A stretch of 64,000 nucleotides of DNA from Bacteroidales bacterium (lineage in GTDB: Bacteria; Bacteroidota; Bacteroidia; Bacteroidales; Muribaculaceae), in contig QAMW01000020.1 in NCBI GenBank assembly GCA_003150235.1, forward strand, positions 1 through 64,000. Reading direction: 5' to 3'. The translations under genes were made by a program, and so were the position numbers. Below, in pieces: positions 34,103 to 44,085 of this stretch. Below the pieces are notes generated by a model, which was not told where the DNA came from, ran no database searches, and saw only the letters and a program-made list of their open reading frames with translations. Positions within the stretch are counted from its first letter, which is position 1. Each line of letters starts with the position of its first letter.

Positions 34103-35797
34103 ATGAAAAAAGTAATCGCCATCTTATGTGCGTTGTTATGTGTAACCGTAATTCAAGCCGCCGATATCTCTCTGCACAAGCAGGGTAGCGCGACACAGCT
34201 TTACGTTGACGGAAAGCCGTTTGTCATACTTGGCGGAGAGCTCGGTAACAGTTCGGCATCGTCGCCGGCAGACATCGCGCGTATATTCCCGAAACTTCAG
34301 CGTATGAATCTTAACACTGTGCTTGTGCCGGTGTACTGGGATATGGTGGAGCCGATAGAGGGCGATTTTGACTTTTCACTTATCGACACTACTCTTGAAG
34401 AGGCTCGGCGCTGCGGTCTTAAAGTAGTGTTTTTATGGTTTGGAGCGTGGAAGAACTCCATGAGTTGCTACGCCCCGTCGTGGTTTAAATCCGATTATAA
34501 GAAATACCCCAGGGCTTACACCTCGGAAGGCAAGCCGCTGGAGATAGCAAGCGCTTTTTCCGAAAATGTATATCAAGCCGACAGCCGTGCGTTCAAGGCG
34601 TGGCTCGGTCATCTTGCCGATGTCGACAAGGATGGCACCGTGTTGATGGTACAGATAGAAAATGAGATAGGTATGCTTGAGGACGCGCGTGATTACTCTG
34701 CCGCCGCACAACGGGAGTATGACAAGGGCGTGCCTTCACAGCTCATAGCTTTTCTTGAAAAAAATAAGAAATCACTTCATCCGCAGCTGTTGGAGCGTTG
34801 GCGCGACAACGGGATGAAGCGCGCCGGAAGCTGGCGCGAGGTATTCGGCGACGATATCTATTCCGATGAATATTTTATGGCGTGGAACTATGCCGCCTAC
34901 GTGGAACGGCTGGCACGTGAGGCGCGTGACATACTCGGTCGTCCGCTATATGTCAACGCCGCCATGAACAGTCGCGGCAGGAAGCCGGGGGAATATCCCT
35001 CGGCGGGTCCGCTTGCCCATCTGAAAGATATATGGCATGCCGCAGCTCCTACGGTCGACATACTTTCGCCTGATCTTTATGATAAAGGATTTACCGACTG
35101 GGTGGCTCAGTACCACACATCGGACAATCCGCTTTTTATACCTGAAATACGCCGGTTTGACGGTAATGCGGCACAGGCGTATTATATCATAGGTGAGCAT
35201 GATGCTATCGGCATCAGTCCGTTTTCGATAGAGAACGGCAGTGATTCGCCGCAGTCAACCCCGGTGAGGGGATATGCCGCATTGAGAGACCTGATGCCTT
35301 TGCTGGTAAAATATCAAGGCAAGGGAGTCATGAACGGGTTTTACTTTGACAATGACTCGACAGAGCGCATACTGCGTCATGACGGGCTGAAAATAACCGC
35401 CAATCACTATTTCACATTGCCATGGGATCCGAGAGCCATCGACGGCTCGGAATGGATGCCTGTGGGAGGGGTTATAATACGCCTCGCCCCCGACGAGTAT
35501 ATCATCGCGGGCACGGGAATAGTGGTGAAATTTGAAAATGAGACTGAAAGCAGCGTGAAGCGCAACCTCGGCGAGGATGGTTTCCTTAACGCCGGGAGTG
35601 ACCGCAATGCCGCTCCCTCATGGGGCGGCGGTATGCGCGCCGGGCTTGCGTCGGTCGATGAGGTGGCGGTCAATCCTGACGGCACGTTGCGGTTTGTGCG
35701 CCGCTATAACGGCGACGAGACCCATCAAGGTCGTCATGTGCGTATCGGGGTCGATGATTTTCAGGTGTTGCATGTAAAACTCTATCAATATAAATAA
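34103..35797 (+). CDS. GH35-like glycoside hydrolase with DUF5597-type C-terminus
   Basis: A 564-residue exported enzyme with signal peptide 1-19. The barrel opens with LYVDGKPFVILGGELGNSSA, as in GH35 beta-galactosidases. The expected acid/base is E188 (VQIENEIG) and the nucleophile E348 (LFIPEIRR). The C-terminal 150 residues match the domain called DUF5597 in Bacteroidetes. It leads the second transcription unit. Galactose removal from decorated xylan is a guess from context; other exo-activities are possible. Confidence 0.82.
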   Translation: MKKVIAILCALLCVTVIQAADISLHKQGSATQLYVDGKPFVILGGELGNSSASSPADIARIFPKLQRMNLNTVLVPVYWDMVEPIEGDFDFSLIDTTLEEARRCGLKVVFLWFGAWKNSMSCYAPSWFKSDYKKYPRAYTSEGKPLEIASAFSENVYQADSRAFKAWLGHLADVDKDGTVLMVQIENEIGMLEDARDYSAAAQREYDKGVPSQLIAFLEKNKKSLHPQLLERWRDNGMKRAGSWREVFGDDIYSDEYFMAWNYAAYVERLAREARDILGRPLYVNAAMNSRGRKPGEYPSAGPLAHLKDIWHAAAPTVDILSPDLYDKGFTDWVAQYHTSDNPLFIPEIRRFDGNAAQAYYIIGEHDAIGISPFSIENGSDSPQSTPVRGYAALRDLMPLLVKYQGKGVMNGFYFDNDSTERILRHDGLKITANHYFTLPWDPRAIDGSEWMPVGGVIIRLAPDEYIIAGTGIVVKFENETESSVKRNLGEDGFLNAGSDRNAAPSWGGGMRAGLASVDEVAVNPDGTLRFVRRYNGDETHQGRHVRIGVDDFQVLHVKLYQYK

Positions 35798-35806
35798 CCA
35801 GTCATA

Positions 35807-37522
35807 ATGAAGCATTTAAAAGAGTATTTATCTATTACCATGACTGTGGCGATGTCGGTTGCGGCGATGCCTGCGGAAGCGCGGGTCAAGCTGCCCCAGG
35901 TGTTGTCGTCAGGCATGATTGTACAGAGAGAGGCTCCGGTGAGACTGTGGGGTACAGCCGACCCGGGAGAGCCTGTTTCGGTCAAGGTGACCGACAGCCG
36001 GAAGAAGCCTGTCGGGTCACGCAAGGGTGTCACTACCGTTGCCGGCGATGACGGGAAATGGTCGCTCGAACTTCCTGCACTAAAAGCGGGCGGTCCATAT
36101 ACGTTCACGATAAATGATGTGACCCTGGATGATGTATTGTCGGGCGACGTGTTTATCTGTTCCGGGCAGTCCAATATGGAATTGCCTGTGTCGCGTGTCA
36201 CCGACATGTTTGCCGATGAGATTGCCGCCTATTCAAGCAATGAGGTGCGACAGTATTATGTGCCCCGCGAGGTGGAATTTCATAAACCGCTCGAAGATAC
36301 CAAGGCTGCGGCATGGAAGCCGGCGACTCAGGACAATGTTATGCGCTTCTCGGCACTCGGCTATTTCTTTGCCAAGGACCTGAATGCCCGCACCGGCATA
36401 CCGGTCGGAATTATCAGCGCCAACTGGGGCGGTACACCGGTTGAGTCGTGGATAAGCGAGGAGTCGCTTCAGGCATTTCCGCGCGCAATCAATGAAAAGC
36501 GTATCTATGAAGATGACGCATATCGTGAAAGTGTAAAAAAAGTCGAAGGGCAGAATTACGCTCACTGGAATGCCGCCCTTTATGCCGGTGACCCCGGTCT
36601 GCACGGCGAAAAAATGTGGTATGCCCCCGATTTTGATGATTCCGGCTGGGCAGTGGTCGATATCGTGAAAGGCACTGTGACCGATGGCACAGTTACCGGT
36701 GACGACCTCCATAATGGCTGGAGCGGAAATAAATGGGCGAGCGACGGTCTTAACCCGATAAACGGGTCGCATTGGTTTCGTAAGAACGTGACCCTTACCG
36801 CCGAGCAGGCAGAGAAACCGGCGGTGCTCCGTCTCGGGTGTATCATAGACGCCGACTCTGTATATGTCAACGGCACCTTTGTAGGCACTACTTCATATCA
36901 GTATCCGCCGCGCATATACAATGTGCCTGCCGGAGTATTGAAGGAAGGGACAAACAATGTCACCGTGAGACTGTTCAGCCAAAACGGCAGCGGTAGCTTT
37001 GTGCCGGAAAAGCCGTATAAACTCCTTTTAGGCAACGGAGAGGAAGTAAGCCTTGAAGGCGACTGGCGCTATCATCTCGGCGCACCGATGGTGCATGGAC
37101 CGGGCATGGTGTTCTGGTGTTACAAGCCTACAGTGCTCTATAATTCGATGATTCATCCGCTTGTCAATCTCCCGGTTGCCGGAGTGGTGTGGTATCAGGG
37201 CGAGTCAAATGTAAGCCGCCGCAATGAATACGGTGCGCTGCTCACCACCATGATTGCCGACTGGCGCAAGGCTTTTGCCGATGAGTCGATGCCGTTTTAT
37301 ATAGTCGAGCTTGCCGATTATCTGCATCCCGCCGACAAGGCAGGTCGCGCGGCGTGGGCTGAGATGCGCAAGGTGCAGGCAGGTGTCGCAGAATCCGTGC
37401 CAGGGGCGGTGCTCATACACAATTCCGACCTCGGAGAGTGGAACGATATACATCCGCTTGACAAAAAGACTCTTGGCGGTCGTGTCGCTGATGCGGTCAC
37501 CGCCCGAAACGATAAAAAGTAA
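35807..37522 (+). CDS. SGNH acetylesterase (SASA family), likely xylan acetylesterase
   Basis: A 571-residue exported esterase with a signal peptide of about 25 residues. The SASA-type SGNH catalytic site is S122 in CSGQSNMELP, with WYQGESNVSR supplying the second block and D547/H549 in WNDIHP. An Ig-like domain precedes the fold (about 28-110), and a jelly-roll domain is inserted (about 275-410, SHWFRKNVTL to VTVRLFSQ). This layout resembles the CE20 xylan acetylesterases. It begins 9 nt after the GH35-like gene. Sialate deacetylation is the generic family label, but the locus argues for acetyl-xylan. Confidence 0.85.
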   Translation: MKHLKEYLSITMTVAMSVAAMPAEARVKLPQVLSSGMIVQREAPVRLWGTADPGEPVSVKVTDSRKKPVGSRKGVTTVAGDDGKWSLELPALKAGGPYTFTINDVTLDDVLSGDVFICSGQSNMELPVSRVTDMFADEIAAYSSNEVRQYYVPREVEFHKPLEDTKAAAWKPATQDNVMRFSALGYFFAKDLNARTGIPVGIISANWGGTPVESWISEESLQAFPRAINEKRIYEDDAYRESVKKVEGQNYAHWNAALYAGDPGLHGEKMWYAPDFDDSGWAVVDIVKGTVTDGTVTGDDLHNGWSGNKWASDGLNPINGSHWFRKNVTLTAEQAEKPAVLRLGCIIDADSVYVNGTFVGTTSYQYPPRIYNVPAGVLKEGTNNVTVRLFSQNGSGSFVPEKPYKLLLGNGEEVSLEGDWRYHLGAPMVHGPGMVFWCYKPTVLYNSMIHPLVNLPVAGVVWYQGESNVSRRNEYGALLTTMIADWRKAFADESMPFYIVELADYLHPADKAGRAAWAEMRKVQAGVAESVPGAVLIHNSDLGEWNDIHPLDKKTLGGRVADAVTARNDKK

Positions 37523-37549
37523 TTCTTTTGACCTTAGATAAAATTAAAT

Positions 37550-38980
37550 ATGGATACACAGTTAACAATAGACGGAAATAACGTGACGACCACGGAAAAC
37601 CGTGGCTTCTATAAACTCAGCTGGCTTCAGCGTATTGGATTCGGGTCGGGTGACCTCGCCCAGAATCTTATCTATCAGACAATAAGTATGTATCTGCTCT
37701 TCTTCTATACCAACGTGTATGGATTGGAACCGGCAGTTGCGGCGATAATGTTTCTGATTGTCAGGATTGTGGATGTTATATGGGACCCGCTCGTAGGTAC
37801 TTTTGTCGACAAGCATGACCCGAAACTTGGAAAATACCGTGCCTATCTGGTGCTTGGCGGTATTCCTTTGACAGGTTTTGCCATTCTCTGTTTCTGGAAC
37901 GGTTTTTCAGGCTCTTTGCTCTATGCCTACATAACCTACGTCGGCTTGTCAATGTGTTATACTCTTGTCAATGTGCCTTACGGCGCTCTCAACGCATCGC
38001 TGACACGCGACACCAACGAGATTACAATCCTTACCTCCGTCAGGATGTTTATGGCAAATGTCGGCGGTCTTGCCGTCGGCATGGGTATTCCTATTATCCT
38101 TAAGATTTTTGACCCCACTGAGACCACCGACCTTTCGTCAAGTGACACGGCATGGTTTATCACAATGTCAATCTACGGAATAGTCGGACTTGCCCTGCTC
38201 ATATTCTGCTTCTCACAGTGTCGCGAGCGCGTGGTGATGGATAAGTCGCAGACAGAAAATGTGAAAGTGTCTGACCTTTGGCTCGAGTTTGTACGCAACA
38301 AGCCTTTGCGTATCCTCGCGTTCTTCTTTATCACCGCTTTCGGACTTATGGCGATAAGCAATTCGGCAGGTGCCTACTATATCAATTATAATCTCCACGG
38401 TACTGCCGACCAGCTCTCCATATTCATGGGACTCGGCTCAATACCGGCGTTCATCTTCATGCCTCTTATTCCCAAAATCAAGCGCATGGTGGGTAAAAAA
38501 GGTATGTTTTACATATTCCTGATGACTGCCGTTGTGGGTATGGGACTGCTGTATATGATTTCGATGATTGACGCTCTCAAGGAGCACATGTGGCTTGTAT
38601 ATGTGGCTCAGTTTGTGAAATCGACCGGTATAATTGTTGCTACAGGCTACATGTGGGCGCTTGTGCCGGAAGTAATCTCTTACGGCGAGTACACCCACGG
38701 AAAGCGTATTTCAGGTATCGTCAACGCTCTCACCGGTATATTCTATAAGGCAGGCATGGCACTTGGAGGCGTTGTCCCCGGACTGGTGCTGCAGTTTGTT
38801 CATTTCGACAAGGAAGCCGCCGTGCAGACTCCGTTTGCCGAGCAGGGTATTCTCTGGCTCGTTTCAGTCATCCCTGCAATCTTGCTTCTCCTCGCGATGT
38901 TTATCATCTCGAAGTATGAGCTTGACGATGAGCGTATCGACAGCATCAATGCCGAGATTGAACGCCGTCATAAGGGATAA
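37550..38980 (+). CDS. GPH-family sugar:cation symporter (MFS)
   Basis: A 476-residue inner-membrane transporter with 12 predicted helices. The N-terminus has SWLQRIGFGSGDLAQNLIYQ, and the MelB/XynP-type motif DPLVGTFVDKHDPKLGKYR lies between helices 2 and 3, marking the glycoside-pentoside-hexuronide:cation symporter family. It probably carries xylo-oligosaccharides or aldouronic products from periplasm to cytoplasm, where the signal-less GH43 acts. Confidence 0.92.
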   Translation: MDTQLTIDGNNVTTTENRGFYKLSWLQRIGFGSGDLAQNLIYQTISMYLLFFYTNVYGLEPAVAAIMFLIVRIVDVIWDPLVGTFVDKHDPKLGKYRAYLVLGGIPLTGFAILCFWNGFSGSLLYAYITYVGLSMCYTLVNVPYGALNASLTRDTNEITILTSVRMFMANVGGLAVGMGIPIILKIFDPTETTDLSSSDTAWFITMSIYGIVGLALLIFCFSQCRERVVMDKSQTENVKVSDLWLEFVRNKPLRILAFFFITAFGLMAISNSAGAYYINYNLHGTADQLSIFMGLGSIPAFIFMPLIPKIKRMVGKKGMFYIFLMTAVVGMGLLYMISMIDALKEHMWLVYVAQFVKSTGIIVATGYMWALVPEVISYGEYTHGKRISGIVNALTGIFYKAGMALGGVVPGLVLQFVHFDKEAAVQTPFAEQGILWLVSVIPAILLLLAMFIISKYELDDERIDSINAEIERRHKG

Positions 38981-39029
38981 TGTAATGAATATTATTTTAT
39001 CTTAGTTTTTATATTATCAGTACAGGTTT

Positions 39030-40157
39030 ATGAAGAAATTAATTTCATCAATTATTGTTGCCGGAATGGCAATAACCGGAATGTCGTTGACATCATGCTC
39101 GCAGAAAGTTGATGCCGAGCCGACATTGAAAGAGGCTTTTAAGGACAACTTTCTTATGGGTGTAGCCGTAAATGCCGATCAGGTTGCGGGCACCGATTCC
39201 ATAGGAAAGGCTATCGTTGCGAAGCATTTCAACTCCATCGTTGCCGAGAATGTCATGAAGTGTGAGAAGATACATCCGCAGGAAAACGAGTATTTCTGGG
39301 ATGATGCTGATGCTTTCGTGAATTTCGGGGAGGAAAACAATATGTTTATCATAGGACACTGCCTTATATGGCACTCGCAGCTGGCACCCTGGTTTCTTTT
39401 CGATGACAAAGGCAATTATGTCGATGCCGAGACATTGAAGCAGCGTATGCGCGACCATATCTATACCATCGTGGGGCGTTACAAGGGAAGAGTGGATGCC
39501 TGGGATGTTGTAAATGAGGCTATTCTTGAAGATGGCAGCTACCGTAACAGCGGTTTCTATGAAATACTCGGCGAGGAGTTTATTCCGCTCGCTTTCCAGT
39601 ATGCCCATGAGGCTGACCCCGATGCCGAACTCTATTACAATGACTATGGCATGCATGAGCAGGGCCGTCGCGATACTGTAATCAAGATGGTCAATGACAT
39701 GAAGCAGCGCGGATTGCGTATCGACGGTATAGGAATGCAGTCGCACGTCGGCATCGACTATCCTGATTTTGACGCGTATGAAAAGTCTCTGGAGGCATTC
39801 GGCGGCACAGGGTGCAAGGTAATGATTACCGAATGGGACATGAGCGCGCTTCCTTCGGTGACTCATTCGGCTAATGTCGGCGACACCATTGCGCAGGCAG
39901 AGAACCAGAACCCGTATCCCGACGGACTTCCCGCCAATGTGGCACAGGAGTGGAACGACCGCATGGAAATGATGATGGATATGCTTGTAAAACATTCCGA
40001 TGTGGTTTCTCGCGTGACTGCATGGGGTCTTAGCGACCGCGATACATGGAGAAACGACTGGCCCATCCACGGCAGGACCGACTATCCGCTGTTATTTGAC
40101 CGCAACCATGAAATGAAGCCCTTCCTCAATAAGTATCTTGCACAGGAGAAGAAGTAA
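39030..40157 (+). CDS. GH10 endo-xylanase (lipoprotein, probably periplasmic)
   Basis: A 375-residue single-domain xylanase. Lipobox LTSC places the lipidated Cys at residue 23, followed by SQKVDAEP, which lacks the immediate acidic run of the surface export signal, so a periplasmic location is likelier. The acid/base is E163 (WDVVNEAI) and the nucleophile E268 (ITEWDMSA). There is no CBM, unlike the first GH10. It lies 49 nt after the symporter gene and 21 nt before GH43. Its likely role is to shorten imported xylo-oligosaccharides. Confidence 0.93.
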   Translation: MKKLISSIIVAGMAITGMSLTSCSQKVDAEPTLKEAFKDNFLMGVAVNADQVAGTDSIGKAIVAKHFNSIVAENVMKCEKIHPQENEYFWDDADAFVNFGEENNMFIIGHCLIWHSQLAPWFLFDDKGNYVDAETLKQRMRDHIYTIVGRYKGRVDAWDVVNEAILEDGSYRNSGFYEILGEEFIPLAFQYAHEADPDAELYYNDYGMHEQGRRDTVIKMVNDMKQRGLRIDGIGMQSHVGIDYPDFDAYEKSLEAFGGTGCKVMITEWDMSALPSVTHSANVGDTIAQAENQNPYPDGLPANVAQEWNDRMEMMMDMLVKHSDVVSRVTAWGLSDRDTWRNDWPIHGRTDYPLLFDRNHEMKPFLNKYLAQEKK

Positions 40158-40178
40158 TCATCCAAATATAATAACATC

Positions 40179-41162
40179 ATGAAAAAAATGAGATATCTTG
40201 TACCCGGCGACTATATGGCTGACCCGGCTGTACATGTGTTTAACGACAGAGTGTATATATATCCCTCTCATGACTGGGACAGCGGTGCCGGTGAAAATGA
40301 CAACGGCGACCATTTTGAAATGAAAGATTACCACGTATTCTCCACCGACGACGTTATGGAGGGCGAGGTGATTGACCATGGCAAGGTGCTTGACCTTCAG
40401 GATATACCTTGGGCGGGCCGTCAGCTCTGGGACTGTGATGTAGCCGAGAAAGACGGAAAATACTACATGTATTTCCCGATGAAGGATAAGAACGATGTGT
40501 TCCATATCGGAGTGGCGATTGCCGACCGTCCCGAAGGACCGTTCATCCCGCTTGCCGATCCTATCCGTGGCAGCTACTCTATCGACCCTGCCGTGTTCAA
40601 GGAAGGTGACGACTATTACATGTATTTCGGCGGTCTGTGGGGCGGTCAGCTTCAGCGTTACCGTGACAACAAGGCTCTTGAAGAACCGCATCTCGAGCCT
40701 GACGAATGTCCGGCAATACCGTCGCGTGTCGTGCGTCTGACCAAGGATATGCTTCAGTTTGCCGAGGAGCCGCGACCCATTGTGATTCTTGACCCCGAGA
40801 CAGGCAAACCCCTTACCGCCGGTGACAATACGCGCCGTTTCTTCGAGGCATCATGGATGCACAAGTACAACGGCAAGTATTATTTCTCATATTCTACAGG
40901 CGACACCCATCGTCTCTGCTACGCTATCGGTGACAATCCTTACGGACCGTTCACCTATCAGGGATGTATCATGACTCCGGTGGTAGGATGGACCACTCAT
41001 CACGCCATTGCGGAATATAAAGGTAAATGGTATCTCTTCCATCACGACTGTGTGCCCTCCGGTGGCAAGACCTGGCTCCGCAGCCTTAAGGTGACCGAAC
41101 TGGAATATGATGCCGACGGCAAGATAAAGACTATTGACGGTGGCGGTACAGGCGATGAATAA
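40179..41162 (+). CDS. GH43 beta-xylosidase / arabinofuranosidase, cytoplasmic
   Basis: A 327-residue five-bladed beta-propeller enzyme without a signal peptide. The catalytic triad of GH43 is visible: base D15 (YMADPAVH), pKa modulator D136 (SIDPAVF) and acid E223 (FFEASWMH). The lack of a signal and the adjacent symporter argue that it hydrolyses short xylo-oligosaccharides in the cytoplasm; xylosidase versus arabinofuranosidase cannot be decided. Its last codons overlap the GH67 start (ATGAATAA), implying coupled translation. Confidence 0.9.
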   Translation: MKKMRYLVPGDYMADPAVHVFNDRVYIYPSHDWDSGAGENDNGDHFEMKDYHVFSTDDVMEGEVIDHGKVLDLQDIPWAGRQLWDCDVAEKDGKYYMYFPMKDKNDVFHIGVAIADRPEGPFIPLADPIRGSYSIDPAVFKEGDDYYMYFGGLWGGQLQRYRDNKALEEPHLEPDECPAIPSRVVRLTKDMLQFAEEPRPIVILDPETGKPLTAGDNTRRFFEASWMHKYNGKYYFSYSTGDTHRLCYAIGDNPYGPFTYQGCIMTPVVGWTTHHAIAEYKGKWYLFHHDCVPSGGKTWLRSLKVTELEYDADGKIKTIDGGGTGDE

Positions 41163-43182
41163 GTACGTTTCAACATTTCTTACTATAGTTGCCGGCATGC
41201 TATTCAGCATGTCGGCAATGGCATATAGCGGGTCGCGGTTATGGCTCCCTGTTGCCGACTCCGCCAACAATGCTTCGGTCACGCTGGAAGCCAAAGGCGT
41301 TACAGCCTCTGTCGCGGCTCAGGAGTTGCGCGATTCCTGGCATGGCAAGGATAGGGTGGTACTGCGTGAGAAGCGCTACAAGACACTCGGAGAAGAGGGC
41401 TACCGTATAGTGCCGGATGACGGCTGCGTGACAATCACGGCAAATACCGGCAAGGGCTTGCTCTATGGTGCCTATCATCTGCTCCGGCTTCAGGCAATGG
41501 GTGCTTCCGTGGACTCGGCGATAACCGAAGTGCCGGCGTTTAATCTGCGTGTGCTCAACCATTGGGACAATCTTGACGGTACGGTAGAACGCGGTTATGC
41601 GGGAAAGAGCCTGTGGAAATGGGAGGAATTGCCCGGTGTGGTATCGCCTCGCTACAAGGAATATGCCCGCGCCAACGCATCGGTAGGTATCAACGGGGTA
41701 GTGCTCAATAATGTCAACGCCTCGTCGCGCATCCTCTCGCGTGAGTATCTTGAAAAGGTCAAGGTGCTTGCCGATATTTTCCGTCCGTATGGAATCAAGG
41801 TGTATCTGTCAGCTAACTTCGCGGCTCCCATGCAGCTTGACTCGCTTCCTACCGCCGACCCTCTCGATAAGGATGTGGCAAGATGGTGGAAGCGAAAATG
41901 TGACGAGATATATGGTCTTATTCCCGATTTCGGTGGATTTCTCGTGAAGGCGAACTCGGAAGGGCAGCCCGGTCCCTGTGATTTCGGTCGTACCCACGCT
42001 GAAGGTGCCAATATGATGGCTCGTGCATTGCGTCCTCACGGAGGCAAGGTTATGTGGCGCGCGTTTGTTTATTCGCCTGCCGATGCCGACCGTGCGAAGC
42101 AGGCTTATATCGAGTTTCAGCCTCTCGACGGGAAATTTGACGACAATGTGATTGTACAGATTAAAAACGGTCCGGTCGATTTTCAGCCGCGTGAGCCGTT
42201 CAGCCCGCTTTTCGGCGCGATGCCGTCGACTCCGCAGATGGCGGAGCTGCAGGTGACGCAGGAATATCTCGGTCACGCCAATCATCTCGCTTTCCTTGCC
42301 CCGATGTGGGAGGAGTTTTTCGGTTGGGTGAATCCGTCATCATTGACTGCAATCGCCGGTGTGGCGAATATCGGCGATGATGAAAACTGGACCGGTCACC
42401 CGCTTGCCCAGGCAAACTGGTATGCCTTCGGGCGTCTTGCGTGGAATCCGTCGCTTAGTAGTAAGGAAATCGCCCGGGAATGGTTGCCCGCGACTGTCTA
42501 CGGGTCAAATGAGATTCCCGACGATGTGAAAACCGCTCTTGAGGATATGATGCTCGGCAGCCGCGAGGCTGTAGTCGACTATATGATGCCTCTCGGGCTT
42601 CACCATCTGTTTGCCTTCGGACATCACTACGGTCCGGAGCCTTGGTGTAATCCTGAGGGAGCGCGCTCCGACTGGCTTCCGTCATATTATCACCGCGCCG
42701 ACTCCGCGGGAATAGGATTTGACCGCTCCCCGTCGGGCAGTAATGCCGTGTCTCAGTATCCGGAGCCTTACAGTACGCAGTATGCTTCCGCATCCACATG
42801 TCCCGATGAACTGCTGTTGTGGTTTCATCATCTACCGTGGGATTACACGATGAAGTCGGGTGCAACGCTCTGGGATGAGCTTTGCCGTCATTACGAGCGC
42901 GGATGTATCGCCGTGAGCGACATGCAGAAGGCATGGATGAAGGCGAAGCCTTACATCGCGCCGGCGCTGTACAGCGATGTCGAGGAGCGTCTTGCCACGC
43001 AGGCTCGCGACGCGCAATGGTGGAAAGATGGCTGTCTGCTTTATTTCGGGGAATTTTCAGGTATGCCGTTGCCCGATGATGTAACGGCACCGGTTCACAC
43101 ACTTGAACAGCTCCGGGGAGTTGACCTCGGCATTACCAACTATGAATCGCCCTCGGCATCGCTTCTGAATAGCAAGCGGTAA
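41155..43182 (+). CDS. GH67 alpha-glucuronidase
   Basis: A 675-residue exported enzyme that removes 4-O-methyl-glucuronic acid from the non-reducing end of aldouronic acids. Starting at 41155 gives a signal peptide (about 1-23); an upstream in-frame start lies in GH43. The N-terminal domain contains GEEGYRI, and the barrel has RVLNHWDNLDGTVERGYAG and FLVKANSEGQPGP, typical of the family. DFQPREPFSPLFG contains conserved substrate contacts. It is the last gene of the xylan locus and shows that glucuronoxylan is a target. Its stop codon directly abuts the stop of murI on the other strand. Confidence 0.93.
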   Translation: MNKYVSTFLTIVAGMLFSMSAMAYSGSRLWLPVADSANNASVTLEAKGVTASVAAQELRDSWHGKDRVVLREKRYKTLGEEGYRIVPDDGCVTITANTGKGLLYGAYHLLRLQAMGASVDSAITEVPAFNLRVLNHWDNLDGTVERGYAGKSLWKWEELPGVVSPRYKEYARANASVGINGVVLNNVNASSRILSREYLEKVKVLADIFRPYGIKVYLSANFAAPMQLDSLPTADPLDKDVARWWKRKCDEIYGLIPDFGGFLVKANSEGQPGPCDFGRTHAEGANMMARALRPHGGKVMWRAFVYSPADADRAKQAYIEFQPLDGKFDDNVIVQIKNGPVDFQPREPFSPLFGAMPSTPQMAELQVTQEYLGHANHLAFLAPMWEEFFGWVNPSSLTAIAGVANIGDDENWTGHPLAQANWYAFGRLAWNPSLSSKEIAREWLPATVYGSNEIPDDVKTALEDMMLGSREAVVDYMMPLGLHHLFAFGHHYGPEPWCNPEGARSDWLPSYYHRADSAGIGFDRSPSGSNAVSQYPEPYSTQYASASTCPDELLLWFHHLPWDYTMKSGATLWDELCRHYERGCIAVSDMQKAWMKAKPYIAPALYSDVEERLATQARDAQWWKDGCLLYFGEFSGMPLPDDVTAPVHTLEQLRGVDLGITNYESPSASLLNSKR

Positions 43183-44019
43183 TCAGAGGGTAATTGAAGT
43201 TGCCTCGACCGGTTCGGAAAGGAACACGGTCGCCGACTCGGAAAATTTGTCGGAACTTTCAGTAGTAAGATATCGGCACGTTGCACCTTGGCTGCAGCGT
43301 GCCGTCATTTCAGGGTGACGGTTGAGGTAGTCGGCGAGACTGTCGGCTACAATCGCGCCTTGTGACAGCACGGTCACGCCTTCCGGCACATATTTTTCAA
43401 CCTTGTCTTTGAGAAGGGGATAGTGGGTGCACCCTAATATCACGGTGTCTATGCCGGGATTCTGCGCCATCAGACGCTCCACGTCGCGTTTCACGAAATA
43501 GTCGGTCCCTTCACCTGTAGCCTCGCCGTTTTCGACAAGAGGCACCCACATGGGGCATGCCTGGGTAAAGGTGCGGAATCCGGGATAGAGCTTTTCGATT
43601 TCCATTTCGTAGCTGTGGCTGCGTATGGTGCCGGGGGTTCCAACTATGCCGATATTTCCCGTTTTTGTGATTTCCCCGATTTTCTCCACAGTGGGGCGTA
43701 TCACCCCGAGCACTCTGCGCGCCGGGTCGATGGCGGGAAGGTCGTTCTGTTGGATTGAGCGGAGTGCTTTTGCCGAGGCTGTGTTGCAGCCGAGTATCAC
43801 GAGCTGGCATCCTTGCTCGAAAAGATAGCGCACAGCTTCGAGAGTGAAGCGATACACGATGTCAAACGAGCGTGTGCCGTACGGTGCACGGGCGTTGTCG
43901 CCAAGATATATGTAGTCATATTGCGGCAGTTTGCGACGTATCTCGTCAAGTATGGTCAATCCGCCATATCCGGAGTCAAACACCCCGATAGGACCGGGGG
44001 TGGTGCTTAGTCGTGTCAT
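43183..44019 (-). CDS. murI: Glutamate racemase
   Basis: A 278-residue cytoplasmic racemase that makes D-glutamate for peptidoglycan. The opening motif is GVFDSGYGGLT, and the two catalytic cysteines are C78 in LGCNTASAKA and C197 in ILGCTHYPLL. YLGDNARAPYG is also diagnostic. It is the last gene of the minus-strand envelope cluster. A terminator lies between it and the ompH gene upstream, so its expression may rely on readthrough or on an unrecognised promoter in the 66-bp gap. Confidence 0.96.
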   Translation of the reverse strand: MTRLSTTPGPIGVFDSGYGGLTILDEIRRKLPQYDYIYLGDNARAPYGTRSFDIVYRFTLEAVRYLFEQGCQLVILGCNTASAKALRSIQQNDLPAIDPARRVLGVIRPTVEKIGEITKTGNIGIVGTPGTIRSHSYEMEIEKLYPGFRTFTQACPMWVPLVENGEATGEGTDYFVKRDVERLMAQNPGIDTVILGCTHYPLLKDKVEKYVPEGVTVLSQGAIVADSLADYLNRHPEMTARCSQGATCRYLTTESSDKFSESATVFLSEPVEATSITL

Positions 44020-44023
44020 AGTG

Positions 44024-44061
44024 TAAAAAAAGAGGATGTATCGTGACTTGATACACCCTCT
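44024..44061 (-). terminator. Intrinsic terminator after ompH
   Basis: On the minus strand a 12-bp stem with one mismatch (44050-44061 with 44031-44042, loop of 7) is followed by seven T (44031 down to 44025). It lies between the ompH stop and the murI start. Confidence 0.85.
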
Positions 44062-44085
44062 TCTTATGGGGGTTAGTGATGAGAC

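Noticed and set aside
39093..40070. Minus-strand open frame of 325 codons opposite the second GH10
   Set aside because: Shadow of a well-supported xylanase gene; no start signal or domain.
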